From Chiua virens (Eukaryota; Basidiomycota; Agaricomycetes; Boletales; Boletaceae): 64,000 bases of DNA. Shown here in pieces: positions 23,879-36,168 of the stretch. Below the pieces are notes generated by a model. The model was given only the letters and a program-made list of their open reading frames with translations. It did not search any database and was not told the DNA's origin. A program made the translations under genes and the position numbers. Location: assembly GCA_019787685.1 (NCBI GenBank), contig JAHNUO010000014.1, positions 1 through 64,000 of the forward strand. Reading direction: 5' to 3'. Positions within the stretch are counted from its first letter, which is position 1; each line of letters starts with the position of its first letter.

Positions 23879-25560
23879 CTACAACGGATATTTCAACGTC
23901 AGGTTCACCAAGTATGCCATCGCCTCTGCACGATACGTATCCGCTGTCAACGCTTGCGGAATGAACCCGCCCGAGAACTCCAACATCGTCTGATTGGTCG
24001 TTGCATCGTATTGTGGCCAATATAGGTCTGTACTCTCTCCGACGTTAGGATCGAGATTGGTGACGAAACGGACAAGATAAGAGGCCATGTCCCCGGCGGT
24101 ATATAAGTTGAGCAAATCAGATAGATGGAACTGAAGTCGTTAAAATAATTGATTCAGGGCATGAAGGTGAAGAAGAGCCAGTTAACATAGACTCACAGAA
24201 CCGAGGATGGGAGTAATCTTCAGTCGTTTGTTTACTGATAAGCCAAGAGTGAGGTTCAAATAAACCCACCGTAATCCATCACGCACAAAACGGCCAGATA
24301 TTCTGTTACCCTGATTGACTCTGTATTAATAACTGTCATTGTGCCTGGAACACCATGTCTCCCTGTAATGCAGCCAGCCACCTGAACTGTGGTGAGAGTG
24401 CATACAGGTCACCAGTACCGAACGGCGATCCTTGAGCAGGGTCAGAGGGGTAATATGTCATTAATTGTGTGAATTCAGCGGTCGAAATATTTCAAGCCCA
24501 GTTCGTGTGGAAGTATTCCTCGAATTGTGCGACCGTCCTGATAAAGGGGGGGTTGAATTACGCGATCTTTAACATTGAGTATTGAGAGGGAGAACAGTGT
24601 GCCTTCGTCATCACAATTGCCTTTACGTGCCAAACACTCAGGATCCAATCAGGCGAGGTGGGACGAGAACACAACTCACCGATGATAAATGGTATATTCA
24701 CAACAGATCCCTGCTGAGCGAGAATTTGAGGGTTGTCCGTCAAGAACACACCATCTACGCGAGGTAACCATGGTGATGCGACCGACTTTGAGACTGCACG
24801 TATTTATATGCCAGGGAGCGTCAGTCACTCAGTATCAACCAATTCCCCGGAGAACGCACCTGATACGAAAATATCCCGGGAAATTGGTTCACTTCATTGA
24901 ACAATGTCTTGTACGGTACCTCGCGCAAACACTGCAATGTGTCCATTGAACCAGAACACCCTGTCGAGGCAATGAGGGTATCATAGTATCGTTGTCCATG
25001 CGTGATGTCTCCCGTGGGAATCAGCGATCCGCTTTCCACGAATGTAGCTCGGAATAGACCATCTGGATTTCCTCCGTTCGTCACCATGTGCAAGGCGACA
25101 GACATTCCACCCGCACTCTCGCCCCAGCCGTGCAACGATGGCATGTCCTTGTCAGCGCAAAGTAGAGAGCACAGGTCGAAAGCTGTTACATTGTGACCTT
25201 GGTAGGATCTCCCCCAAATGCGCTGATTTATTTTTGTACCCATTGCAGAGCGAGGCGTTCCGATTCGTGACGAACCGAAATAAGTAAAAGGATGGCAACA
25301 GACGTGGGAGTGGAGAAAACACCTACGATCCTGGAGGCCCAGATTTCTGATGTCGGCATCCTTGACAGAGACCAGAGATGACCAATGGGCTACTCACCAT
25401 TCAGACTTTGGATCCAAATTTTCCTGTGTTTAGACACCGCGGCGTCCATGGTACGAGAATGCTCACCGATAACTCATGCTGACGTATACAGCGGGAACTC
25501 CGAGCGAGATGGCTTTCTCCATGATGACGCTGCCATCATAGGTGCAATCATGGATTCATG
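23879..25560 (-). pseudogene. Type B carboxylesterase/lipase, decayed
   Basis: Alpha/beta-hydrolases of this family hydrolyse esters with a Ser-His-Asp/Glu triad. Minus-strand blocks read GSVIMEKAISLGVPAVYVSM, DADIRNLGLQD, LALQWVQK-stop-ISAFGGDPTK, HGWGESAGGMSVALHMVTN (nucleophile Ser in GESAG), FRATFVESGS, DTLQCLREVPYKTLF, DGVFLTDNPQ and a C-terminal SYLVRFVTNLDPN. The stop interrupts the normally continuous QWVQK(Y/H)I block near 25222, and the intron before GWGESAGG lacks a good acceptor. The N-terminal oxyanion-hole region is lost: homology ends at about 25560, within 40 bases of the left boundary of the inverted repeat arm. Confidence 0.75.
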
Positions 25561-26043
25561 GTCGCCAGTCAAGATCATGATGCGTAGGGTGGGCGGAATT
25601 GTCTCTTCAAGTTATGTAGCCTGTGTCTGGTTCGATTACTGCTGTGCTTGAGATTCTAGGGACTCACCAGGTGTGACAAGGAGCAGTGAGGACCTGAGAT
25701 GAGCGAGACGCAGTAGAAGACAGATCTGGCTCTTGCTTACATAGCTATGTGGCTGCATTTTGGCAGCGAGGCATTGGCTTGAAGCACCGCTTCACTAGAG
25801 CCTTTGTTGCCGAGTCCGAATCTTTCATTCTTTTTGTGCATTATCAGTAAGTACATGTTCCATAAACTGCTTGAAAAAACCTGCTCATACCTCTGCAAGG
25901 TATCCCGAAGGTGCGCATTTGTCCACAGTGGTTGATACGATGACAATAAGTAATCTTTAGTACTTCACCTCTAGTTCTTCCATTATATGATCGCATGAGT
26001 TGTCCTTCCTGTTCTTCCGAGATGCATACGCTGAAGTGATTCA

Positions 26044-26484
26044 AAGTGAACGGTACCCATTGACGTCCGACTCAACTCATTCAGGAGAACAAGAGTCTCG
26101 AATTTGGTGAAACAGCTTGAGGCATTCCAGCGAGCCATGACCGCTAACCTATTTCATAGACAACTTATACCTCGACTTCAACGGGATCATACATAATTGT
26201 ACAATTTCAATCTGCGCAGTCGACACTTCCCCGTTGAAATGTCTCTTCTCACAGGCTCGCATCCCAAGCAGATATTCATGGCTATTTTTGCATACGTGGA
26301 CCTTTTATTCGGGAAGATTAACCCCAGGAAGCGCTTTGTCATGGCTGTGGACGGTGTCGCCCCGAGAGCCAAGATGAATCAACAACGTAGTCGCCGTTTC
26401 TGCACGGCGAAGGAAGCAAGAGAAGTTCGTGAGAAGGCAGAGGCAAAGGGAGAGGAACTCCCTGCAGAGAAGGCATCTGACAGG
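26044..26484 (+). pseudogene. XRN1: XRN1 5'-3' exoribonuclease N-terminal fragment (left arm)
   Basis: XRN1 degrades decapped mRNA. Visible pieces are SERYPLTS, then (after a 4-base insertion) QLIQENKSLEF. An intron (about 26108-26159) rejoins as [15 protein letters not shown], the metal-binding start of the XRN_N domain. After another intron or break the sequence reads [35 protein letters not shown] and [13 protein letters not shown]. Homology stops at a GTAAG at 26485, beyond which the sequence is UBR1. Only about 110 of the expected 1300 or more residues are present, so it cannot be functional. Confidence 0.8.
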
Positions 26485-26530
26485 TAAGTTTTCATGGCAT
26501 CTTCCAATTGGGGGTTCGCTCAAGTCTTCA

Positions 26531-28990
26531 GTCCTTGTGATGACTGCTCAGATCCGTTCTGGCCTGTGGATTCGCAATGGTTTTCCCATATGCGGTAAAC
26601 TACTGCATTACCAGGATTTCATGCTTCGCAAGTTGTGTTACGACCAAGACCTGTTCATCCTCCAAACGTCTCTCGTCATGGTTGCTTCAAGCCCCTCCAA
26701 TTCTTCCGCGGGGCAGTCATCCACCCTATCTACGAGGGCCCACAACTGTCCAGCATGGTCGAGGAGGTCTTGTATATCGTCACCACCCCCTTGACTGAGA
26801 AAGGCAGTGCAACCAAGCTACCCCTTTCGGTCGCCATTCGGCGCGAGATCATCCATGCCCTTGCAGCTGGACCATGTTCTTACACAGACCTGGTGAAACG
26901 TGTCCTCACGCGCATGGCAGACGAAGTTTGTTTCGAACATGTCCTTAGAGAAGTTGCCAACTTCAGAGCATCAGAAGCCACTACCGACGCAGGAACCTGC
27001 GAGCTCAAAGACACTTTTTACGACGAAGTCAATCCATTTTATTACCACTATGCTCGAAACAGACGGGAAGAAGTCGAAACAGTTCTCAAGGCGCGGTTGA
27101 AAAAGAAGACAGGCGAGGTTGATCTTGTGATCGTGCCAAAGCCGATCAGCATCGAGACGGGTCCATTCTCGATCTTGCCGTCCCTCTTGGAGTCCGAGGC
27201 ACTTCTTCAAGTGATATTTTACGCCATTTATTCGTGTTGACGGAAGCAGCGGGGACGACGCCACCGTCTGTGGAGGCAATTCTCGATCAAGTATCTTACC
27301 TCGTTATGATTGCCCTCGTCGAGCGTGTGTTTGTGTTTAGCCACCTATCTACCCTCAAGCTCTTTGAAGATGGCAAGAACCTGATCGACATTATCTTTGC
27401 GATGGAGCATGTAGAGCATTTCAAGCCCTATACGGCTCGAGTGGGATGGATCTTGCAGGAGATGTCCAAGTTTGTATTGGACGAAGTGCAGGCGCGCTGT
27501 AAGGTCCTCGCCGTCGCGGAATCTGGGTCAGATGCGGAGACCCTCAAGAAACAGGCGACTTGTCCAGCCCAGCCGTTTACTCTGGAAATATCTCGATAGC
27601 CACAGTGCGTATCTCGACGAGTTGATGGGAATGCAGCCCTCCCTCGATCGCAATTCCCATCAGCCGACTCTGTCGACCTTCTCATCCGTCACTGGACGTG
27701 ACTACCACGAGGACATTACCCAGTTTGCCTCGAACATTGATGGCTTCCCCGTGCAACATACTCGTTATGGGTTACACATATCTATGTGTGGCCACATGAT
27801 GCGCATGGAGTGTTTCCAAGTTTACAACGCTTCTGTTCGTCAACAGCATCGCTCACATGTGACCCGAAGCCATCCAGAGAACATCCTTCACAAGGAGTAC
27901 ATCTGTCTGCTGTGCAAGAGTCTAGGCGACATCATCCTCCCCATTGCCCGACCATCCATGCTCCCGGGTACGAACATTCCGTTCCCAGACTGGATCCGCG
28001 CCGTGGGGATCTCTATCCTCAAGTCCAAGCCCGATACTGGTGATGGATTCATTGCAGTTCTGCAACAGTACGGGGGAGTTCATCTTCTGCGGCGCGCAAG
28101 ATCCTAATTACGCCGCGCAGATTTGTTGCGGGGAAAATTTCAAGACATTCAAGATGTTGGACAGTATAATGAACGTCGCCAAGATTTTTTTCACAGCAGA
28201 CGCGTCATCTACGAGAAAGACCCAACCCAGACCCAGACCCAGATCGGGGGTCTATCTACCGGAGGAAGTCATTGGGTACACAATCGCCTCGATCGAGGTA
28301 GCCACACGCAGAGCTGGTGGGAATACAAACAAGAACATCGCGGATGGCTTGGCGGAGACACAAATGTGCATGGTACGGTCTCTTCTCGGATCTTTGGCTT
28401 CGCTGGCGAAAATAGAGCTGGAAGGACGACCAGATGGAGGGAAAGAAGCGGTAAAACAAGCCATCATCAACGCCTGCTGCCGGAATGGAGCAGGACATCT
28501 CTTACGTTGTATTTGTGCCCCTTGCTCCTCCGTGACTTGTTCACTGTACTCGTGGAAATTGCTGCCGCCGCTCCAGAAATGCTCCAGCACGTCCTCGTGC
28601 TTTGCTACTATGCTTGCTTGGCCCGTACCATCATCAGAATGGTCTACGTCTTGAACAAAGCGCGGTCTTGCAATTCCATTCAACTCGTGTTGCGAAGCCA
28701 CGGCAACCTCTTTGGCGACGTCCAGATGTTTTCATGTCCGTCGTTTGTCACCCGCCTGTGTTTGAACACACAGCAACCTTCGTATTCGAGATGTTTGGCG
28801 AAGCTCGGATCGAAAAGCTATTGTATGCTTTCACACTACCTCGACCATCCTTTGCCGTTCTGTCCTTCCAAATGCGTTTGCGACACCACCGACGGGTGTT
28901 ACAGATGATAATGAACATTGACGACTTCTCACGCTGTTGCGCATACCGCCACCCTCTTCCGCTGGCGTGCTTTGGTGAGCGACTGACCCT
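26531..28990 (+). pseudogene. UBR1: UBR1-like C-terminal half (copy 2, left arm)
   Basis: Blocks in order are TAQIRSGLWIRNGFPICG, LLHYQDFMLRKLCYDQDL, PQLSSMVEEVLYIVTTPL, FYDEVNPFYYHYARNRREE, LVIVPKPISIETGPFSILPS, LTEAAGTTPPSVEAILDQ, GLHISMCGHMMRMECFQVYN and NILHKEYICLLCKSLGDII. These are the central helical region and RING of UBR1. The first RING Cys pair (CIVCQEDL in copy 1) is deleted together with about 60 residues. The last CPLC is CLLC. The frame breaks near 27235 and 27555, and again at the extra C near 28036. Downstream C-terminal blocks (LPEEVIGYTIASIEVA, SLLGSLASLAKIELEGRP, FGEARIEKLLYAFTLP) follow in changing frames. Confidence 0.8.
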
Positions 28991-29143
28991 GTGTGCAACC
29001 CTAAAGGTGATTGAAGTGTGGCTGGTGGACATCTTGAAGCAGTACTACCATCTACTAAGCACTGTATCTAAATAGCAAAATGAGTGAGGTATAAATCACG
29101 TTCCTGGAGTTGGTCATATCTTATTGAGTGAGGACTAAGCTAT

Positions 29144-32100
29144 CTAGTGTGTGAGACTCAGGGAAACCTCCAATTTATGTACCCTTGCGATCCAGTCCAC
29201 CCCAACTTGCTCCATCCTGCACCTCTCTGATGTATCAAGGTTGAGATCTTGAGTCTCCCGGGCGTAATGGAGGTCTGCCAGTTCCCTGCCATGGCCCATC
29301 ACGTTATTTGCTGTATTGTTGAGTTCATTTCTCTCGGCATATGACAGAAACTTGCGCTGCAGGGCTTGAGCAAAGTGCCGATGCATGTGCAGCCCAAAGG
29401 GAACCTTGAGTTCACGAAGAAACCAGGCGTGCAGGCTAGTAGATAACCTGCTACTATCCCACATTTTGCCATGAGATACAAACAAGTAAGTCGAGTAAAT
29501 GTTCTGGATCTCGGTCTTGTCTCCAATGGTTTGGCTTGTAAAGGCCAAAGCCTCAATAGGTCGGACGATGTGCAGTAGTTTTGTGAGGATGGTAGAAAGA
29601 GCAAACGGAATGACTCGGATGATATACTTGAATTGACCTGTGAGGGCGGTGGTCTTGTTGTAGCTGCTGTGAGTGATCAAGGTGCCCAGACTTTTTGACA
29701 AGAAAAGGTGTCGAGGACTGGTGGGGGAATTGGCGTGCTGCCAGCTCGTAACTTCAGTTCCTCGCCCTGGAAGTGATAGCAAATGCATCAGGGTCAAACA
29801 TTCTGACCAAACCTGGCTGACGGACAGGAGCCACTCGTTGAGACGCTTTGCCTCCCAGATAATTTCATCTTCTTGGCGTATACAGAGGTGACCAAGCTGG
29901 CAAAGTTGCTGAAGGAAATAGGCTGATGGATGACCATCCATGTCCGCCCCCGAGTCTGACTGAAAGGCAAATAAACTGAAACCAAGGGTCTCCAGGTCAT
30001 TGATTTCGGAGGTATCGCTGGGAAGGTTGAATGATTCCTCGGAGAACTTGACCCCAAAGAGGATCTCTTTGTCCACCTTGCTGGCCAGAGCTGCAAGGGA
30101 GCTGTGTACCTGATTGACGTACTCTGAGATGGTGACAGTGTGGCTTTCAACTGCTAGTTTTGTGTTATCGGTATTCCACATAACGGTTTGACCTGAGGGA
30201 GCACGCCGGGCCAGGTGGCTCATAGCCTTCATGCACCCTCGAACAAAGGCATGGGGGGAAATGTGTTCTTCGGACACCCATCGACGAGTCTTCTCCTGAA
30301 CGTATCTAGAGAGCAGTCTTTACTTAAAACCAGAGTTTTGAAAATAATACTATAGACAAACGTACTCCTGGAAGTTCAAATACAACTGGTCATCACAGTC
30401 CTCGTCGCTGGTATTTGTGATCTGGAAGTTATGGTTTTGGTTTTGTATGTCGGCCATGGTCGTAAGGCGAATTCCAAATTGGATTTTTGCATAATAAACA
30501 GTGACATCCTTGGGGGGAGCAAAACCGCCTTGCAGCTGAGTGGATCAAAGGATGGTGTATATGGTGGCGGGATTTCGGAATGTATCATCGAACATATATA
30601 GTGAGTTTGTAGGCATGTATACGCTGCATAAAACTGCATCCAGGAGAGATCTGAGTTTTGAAGAGGCTCCGGTTGCATCAGACTGGGACTTTGAAGAGAG
30701 AGCCCATAACAGTGCCTGAAAGCACTCGAATTGATCCCTGGTGAGGCCAACCTGTAGTCCATTGCTGGAAGAAACTGGAGATTCTGACGCCCCAATGATG
30801 TACTTCCCACTCTCAATGCAATGTATGACGAAGCATAAAAGCCTGACCTCTTCTAAAGCATAAGAACGGATCGTGCTCTCGCGTACTGGACGATTAAATC
30901 GCTCTAAAATTCCTCTCTCTTCTCTAAAGTAATCGCCTTCTATAAGTAAAAATTTATCGACAAATCAAAATACTCACAGCCTTGGAGCTACCAAAAGTCG
31001 ACGAATGAGGCTGGGGATACTGGGAATTGAGTCGCATAGACCTTTAAAACGCTCCAAAACAGCCGAAAGGAGTTTCTGAAGTCCACGCTCGTCCTTTCGA
31101 GGAAGTTCAATCAACTTTGCTATTTCAATAGGGTCGAGGGGGTGGATAAGATCATAGGCACCGTTCTGTAAGAAAAAGGGTAGAACAGCAGTTCTGTTGA
31201 ATCCAGTGGAGACCGAGGGAAGCCGAGGGCCGGTACTGAGTAGTTGTCCAAAAGACTTTTGAGGTTCGATAGATTTCCCCTGGGCCCCCAAACCTGGAGG
31301 CACAGGCAACCACAGCGTATGGCACTTGTCTCGGTCAAAGGATTGAACCAGACACCCCTGAAACTCATCGGAATGTCGCAGATCTACTCCTTGAGCAAGT
31401 GAGGTGTGTTTATTAGGCGAAACCCGACGGTGTTCTTGCCAATGCTCTCGCATTGACAATGGCTCCGATCCTTCCTTCGAGGAGGAGGCAGAGACAGCAA
31501 AGTCACAATGGGAACACTTGTATCCTGGGATTGAAGCACCTATATGGGCAATAGGACCAAATTGGTTTGATCGCATCCGAAGTGCTCGCATCTCAGGAAT
31601 AGAGGTAACGACGTTGGGGTACCTGGCCAGAATTCGCTGGATGAAATGTTTCTGATCAGGTGTATAAGTGGATTTTCCAGGAATGTCCCGCCTTTTGCAA
31701 AACTCAACCTGGTGGGGAACTCAGTCTGAGGTACCACTGAGGTTATTTTTTTTCTTCGTACGATCTGGACCCCAGCAGTGTAGAAATAGAGATGCAAGTG
31801 GAACGCCATAGCCACAAAGAGTTCCATTGTGAATATTTTGGCAGATGATTAGATCATAGTCTCGTAAGTATGCACAATTGATGCGAGCGAGATCGACATC
31901 TCTAATGAGACGATTGGTTGCGGGGGTTGAGTCGACTTCATGTTCCACTGAGGCCCTTTCTATTCGTTTGGCAGCTCTGAGATGGCTTTTAACTCAACTC
32001 AGATGCATTGTAAAACAAAGCATTACGTACTTGCCAGAGGGGAGACAGGAACGTTGGATGCGCCCTGGAACACTTGCCATGTCAATACCGAATGTGAACC

Positions 32101-33179
32101 GCATGTAGAGGTCCGTATTGCAGGAAGCTGACATAGTAGCATGGGGTTTAGGGACATTGTGGTCCTTGCCTGCGAGAACAAAGGCTAAGTTAGGGGTGTC
32201 CGAGTCCGCTTCCGCTTTGGTATGGTTGTTGGGGGAAAGATCCTCAGTGACCTGAGTACTGGTCATGACGGCAGCAGATCGGGCTGGAAGTTTACTTGAA
32301 GCAGGTGTGGAGGAGCAAGGAACAAGGACGCAATCAAGGACTTGTCTAGTTCTGGTGCACTTGGTTGAGGGCATTTCGGTGGTTTCACAGCTGTCATCAG
32401 TTTGCCGGTCCCACTTGGATGGAGCCACTAAATTCATTCGAACATCTGCCATTCATTAATCCAGCAATTCAAAGCAAACAGACTTCCTGAGCTTACCCGG
32501 CAGCCCACTATCCCCAGACCCACTGTCTTCGCATTCTCTTTCTTCCATAGACGGCAGAACTGCTGAGTCCATCATAGCACCGGAGACAAAGTCTGATATT
32601 CATCCGAGTCAGCTACAAAGATTGAGAGAGGAGAGACTACAGGAGCGAATCAGGTGGCAAAGCTGAACATAGTAACTGTAAAACTTACCTTCTTCTAACC
32701 CCACCACATCTGGATCCTCAGCTGCTAACATTTCCATCTCCAACTCCAACTCAGTCTCAGCCAAACGATCACCCTCCAACAATTCTTCCTCTTCCTCAAT
32801 AGCTCCTTGGGGCAGATTGTCTTCCAAGTTGTATGGTTCGCCCAGGAGTTCCAAGCCCAGGAACTTGCTCAGACTGGACAGGGCTGAGTCTGCTAGGCCA
32901 TAAGCTTTGAGCTCCTTTGAAACGCTGTGACAACTATAAATCTTCAGAAAAGTAGAAATACAAGACTGACACACAGATGTAGACCAGGATGCAACGGGTC
33001 ATAAATGATGGTACAGACTTGAAAGTGGTGTCCTGGAATTGCTGACCGCGATGCCTTAGCCACAATGTTCAATACACCTTCCAGACAGCTCAGGGCACAG
33101 CTACACGAAACTCAGGAGGGTCGTTTCAGAGTGCAGATGGTAATACTTACGGGTTGATTATATCCTCGATCGAATGCAT
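29144..33179 (-). CDS. OrsD-type zinc-finger / tyrosine-recombinase-like protein (telomere-linked-helicase-like), helicase part absent
   Basis: It fills the spacer of the inverted repeat. Exon 1 starts at 33179 (MHSIEDIINP). Then come acidic exons (EEEEELLEGD), Ser/Thr-rich exons, CGYGVPLAS, and the finger-like exon YKCSHCDFAVS..MREHWQEHRR (C-x2-C..H-x4-H) typical of OrsD/DUF3505 proteins. The last exon (30277-29144) shows GRGTEVTSWQHAN, a first-Arg region, then GLHMHRHFAQALQRKFL (HxxR) and MGHGRELADLHYARE (GH..Y). This order matches a tyrosine-recombinase fold. In fungal genomes this arrangement often precedes a RecQ-like helicase, but here the frame stops at 29144, 154 bases before the left arm, and no helicase motif follows. 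Function is inferred; splice sites of the middle exons are approximate. Confidence 0.55.
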
Positions 33180-33663
33180 TGCAGGAGCCTGAGGGTATTT
33201 GATTGAAACTTGAAAAAAAGAAACCCATTCCCTCCAAACCATAAAATCTCTCGCCTAATGTATGCGCATTGAGTGTCCTGCCAAGGCTAGACCAAGCTTA
33301 CGAGAGCATCGCTTGGCTGAGTGACCTTGGCCAATAGCTAGTATATACTCTTTGTACTATCTACTCGTCAGCAATCTTAGCCATGAATGCAGAAGCAAAT
33401 GAATTACCATCTCCAGGATCAATGACAGGGTTACGAGATATGAGACACATTCCGAGTTCTTGGAGATCATGAAGTTTTCTGTGTTCAGGACTCTGCACAT
33501 GCCAATGAATCATTGTTATCGGAGACTCTGCAGACCTTGTTTCACGTACACCAGACCCTCTTCCCCGACTCCAACAAGCCTAACAACATTTCCCATCCAC
33601 CACTGCCGACCACACTCTCAAGCTTCCGTGCAACCATCGCGGCAATGCCATGATTGAGCCACG
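33180..33663. other. Spacer end next to the right arm
   Basis: Mostly non-coding. A plus-strand frame at about 33508-33651 (SLLSETLQTLFHVHQTLF.., ending before ATG-CCA-TGA) looks protein-like but is short and unassigned. It abuts the arm boundary at 33664. Confidence 0.4.
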
Positions 33664-36122
33664 AGGGTCAGTCGCTCACCAAAGCACGCCAGCGGAAGAG
33701 GGTGGCGGTATGTGCAACAGCGTGAGAAGTCGTCAATGTTCATTATCATCTGTAACACCCGTCGGTGGTGTCGCAAACGCATTTGGAAGGACAGAACGGC
33801 AAAGGATGGTCGAGGTAGTGTGAAAGCATACAATAGCTTTTCGATCCGAGCTTCGCCAAACATCTCGAATACGAAGGTTGCTGTGTGTTCAAACACAGGC
33901 GGGTGACAAACGACGGACATGAAAACATCTGGACGTCGCCAAAGAGGTTGCCGTGGCTTCGCAACACGAGTTGAATGGAATTGCAAGACCGCGCTTTGTT
34001 CAAGACGTAGACCATTCTGATGATGGTACGGGCCAAGCAAGCATAGTAGCAAAGCACGAGGACGTGCTGGAGCATTTCTGGAGCGGCGGCAGCAATTTCC
34101 ACGAGTACAGTGAACAAGTCACGGAGGAGCAAGGGGCACAAATACAACGTAAGAGATGTCCTGCTCCATTCCGGCAGCAGGCGTTGATGATGGCTTGTTT
34201 TACCGCTTCTTTCCCTCCATCTGGTCGTCCTTCCAGCTCTATTTTCGCCAGCGAAGCCAAAGATCCGAGAAGAGACCGTACCATGCACATTTGTGTCTCC
34301 GCCAAGCCATCCGCGATGTTCTTGTTTGTATTCCCACCAGCTCTGCGTGTGGCTACCTCGATCGAGGCGATTGTGTACCCAATGACTTCCTCCGGTAGAT
34401 AGACCCCCGATCTGGGTCTGGGTCTGGGTTGGGTCTTTCTCGTAGATGACGCGTCTGCTGTGAAAAAAATCTTGGCGACGTTCATTATACTGTCCAACAT
34501 CTTGAATGTCTTGAAATTTTCCCCGCAACAAATCTGCGCGGCGTAATTAGGATCTTGCGCGCCGCAGAAGATGAACTCCCCCGTACTGTTGCAGAACTGC
34601 AATGAATCCATCACCATATCGGGCTTGGACTTGAGGATAGAGATCCCCACGGCGCGGATCCAGTCTGGGAACGGAATGTTCGTACCCGGGAGCATGGATG
34701 GTCGGGCAATGGGGAGGATGATGTCGCCTAGACTCTTGCACAGCAGACAGATGTACTCCTTGTGAAGGATGTTCTCTGGATGGCTTCGGGTCACATGTGA
34801 GCGATGCTGTTGACGAACAGAAGCGTTGTAAACTTGGAAACACTCCATGCGCATCATGTGGCCACACATAGATATGTGTAACCCATAACGAGTATGTTGC
34901 ACGGGGAAGCCATCAATGTTCGAGGCAAACTGGGTAATGTCCTCGTGGTAGTCACGTCCAGTGACGGATGAGAAGGTCGACAGAGTCGGCTGATGGGAAT
35001 TGCGATCGAGGGAGGGCTGCATTCCCATCAACTCGTCGAGATACGCACTGTGGCTATCGAGATATTTCCAGAGTAAACGGCTGGGCTGGACAAGTCGCCT
35101 GTTTCTTGAGGGTCTCCGCATCTGACCCAGATTCCGCGACGGCGAGGACCTTACAGCGCGCCTGCACTTCGTCCAATACAAACTTGGACATCTCCTGCAA
35201 GATCCATCCCACTCGAGCCGTATAGGGCTTGAAATGCTCTACATGCTCCATCGCAAAGATAATGTCGATCAGGTTCTTGCCATCTTCAAAGAGCTTGAGG
35301 GTAGATAGGTGGCTAAACACAAACACACGCTCGACGAGGGCAATCATAACGAGGTAAGATACTTGATCGAGAATTGCCTCCACAGACGGTGGCGTCGTCC
35401 CCGCTGCTTCCGTCAACACGAATAAATGGCGTAAAATATCACTTGAAGAAGTGCCTCGGACTCCAAGAGGGACGGCAAGATCGAGAATGGACCCGTCTCG
35501 ATGCTGATCGGCTTTGGCACGATCACAAGATCAACCTCGCCTGTCTTCTTTTTCAACCGCGCCTTGAGAACTGTTTCGACTTCTTCCCGTCTGTTTCGAG
35601 CATAGTGGTAATAAAATGGATTGACTTCGTCGTAAAAAGTGTCTTTGAGCTCGCAGGTTCCTGCGTCGGTAGTGGCTTCTGATGCTCTGAAGTTGGCAAC
35701 TTCTCTAAGGACATGTTCGAAACAAACTTCGTCTGCCATGCGCGTGAGGACACGTTTCACCAGGTCTGTGTAAGAACATGGTCCAGCTGCAAGGGCATGG
35801 ATGATCTCGCGCCGAATGGCGACCGAAAGGGGTAGCTTGGTTGCACTGCCTTTCTCAGTCAAGGGGGTGGTGACGATATACAAGACCTCCTCGACCATGC
35901 TGGACAGTTGTGGGCCCTCGTAGATAGGGTGGATGACTGCCCCGCGGAAGAATTGGAGGGGCTTGAAGCAACCATGACGAGAGACGTTTGGAGGATGAAC
36001 AGGTCTTGGTCGTAACACAACTTGCGAAGCATGAAATCCTGGTAATGCAGTAGTTTACCGCATATGGGAAAACCATTGCGAATCCACAGGCCAGAACGGA
36101 TCTGAGCAGTCATCACAAGGAC
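33664..36122 (-). pseudogene. UBR1: UBR1-like C-terminal half (copy 3, right arm)
   Basis: Same blocks as the left-arm copy. Because this arm lacks the extra C, one frame runs 393 codons (35181-34000) from before the RING through ILKSKPDMVMDSLQFCN and LPEEVIGYTIASIEVA to a shift near the C-terminus. The other frameshifts and the missing first RING Cys pair are shared with the left arm, so they predate the duplication. It remains a fragment without start or N-degron-binding UBR box. Confidence 0.8.
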
Positions 36123-36168
36123 TGAAGACTTGAGTGAACCCCCAATTGGAAGATGCCATGAAAACTTA

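Larger units (their letters stand above)
25524..28990 (+). repeat. Left arm of a 3.47-kb inverted repeat
   Basis: Every base checked from 25524 to 28990 reappears reverse-complemented at 37129 to 33664 (coordinate sum 62653, then 62654 after a 1-base indel). Two differences were seen: an extra C near 28036 in this arm (GATACTGGTG against GATATGGTG), and G/A near 28941. Outside the limits the flanks differ completely. The arm carries an XRN1 piece and a UBR1 piece on the plus strand, plus a few codons of the esterase at its left edge. Confidence 0.95.

Noticed and set aside
28200..28260. Repeated CCCAGAC units as a microsatellite or CRISPR-like array
   Set aside because: Only three short units inside the UBR1-derived coding sequence; a local low-complexity stretch.
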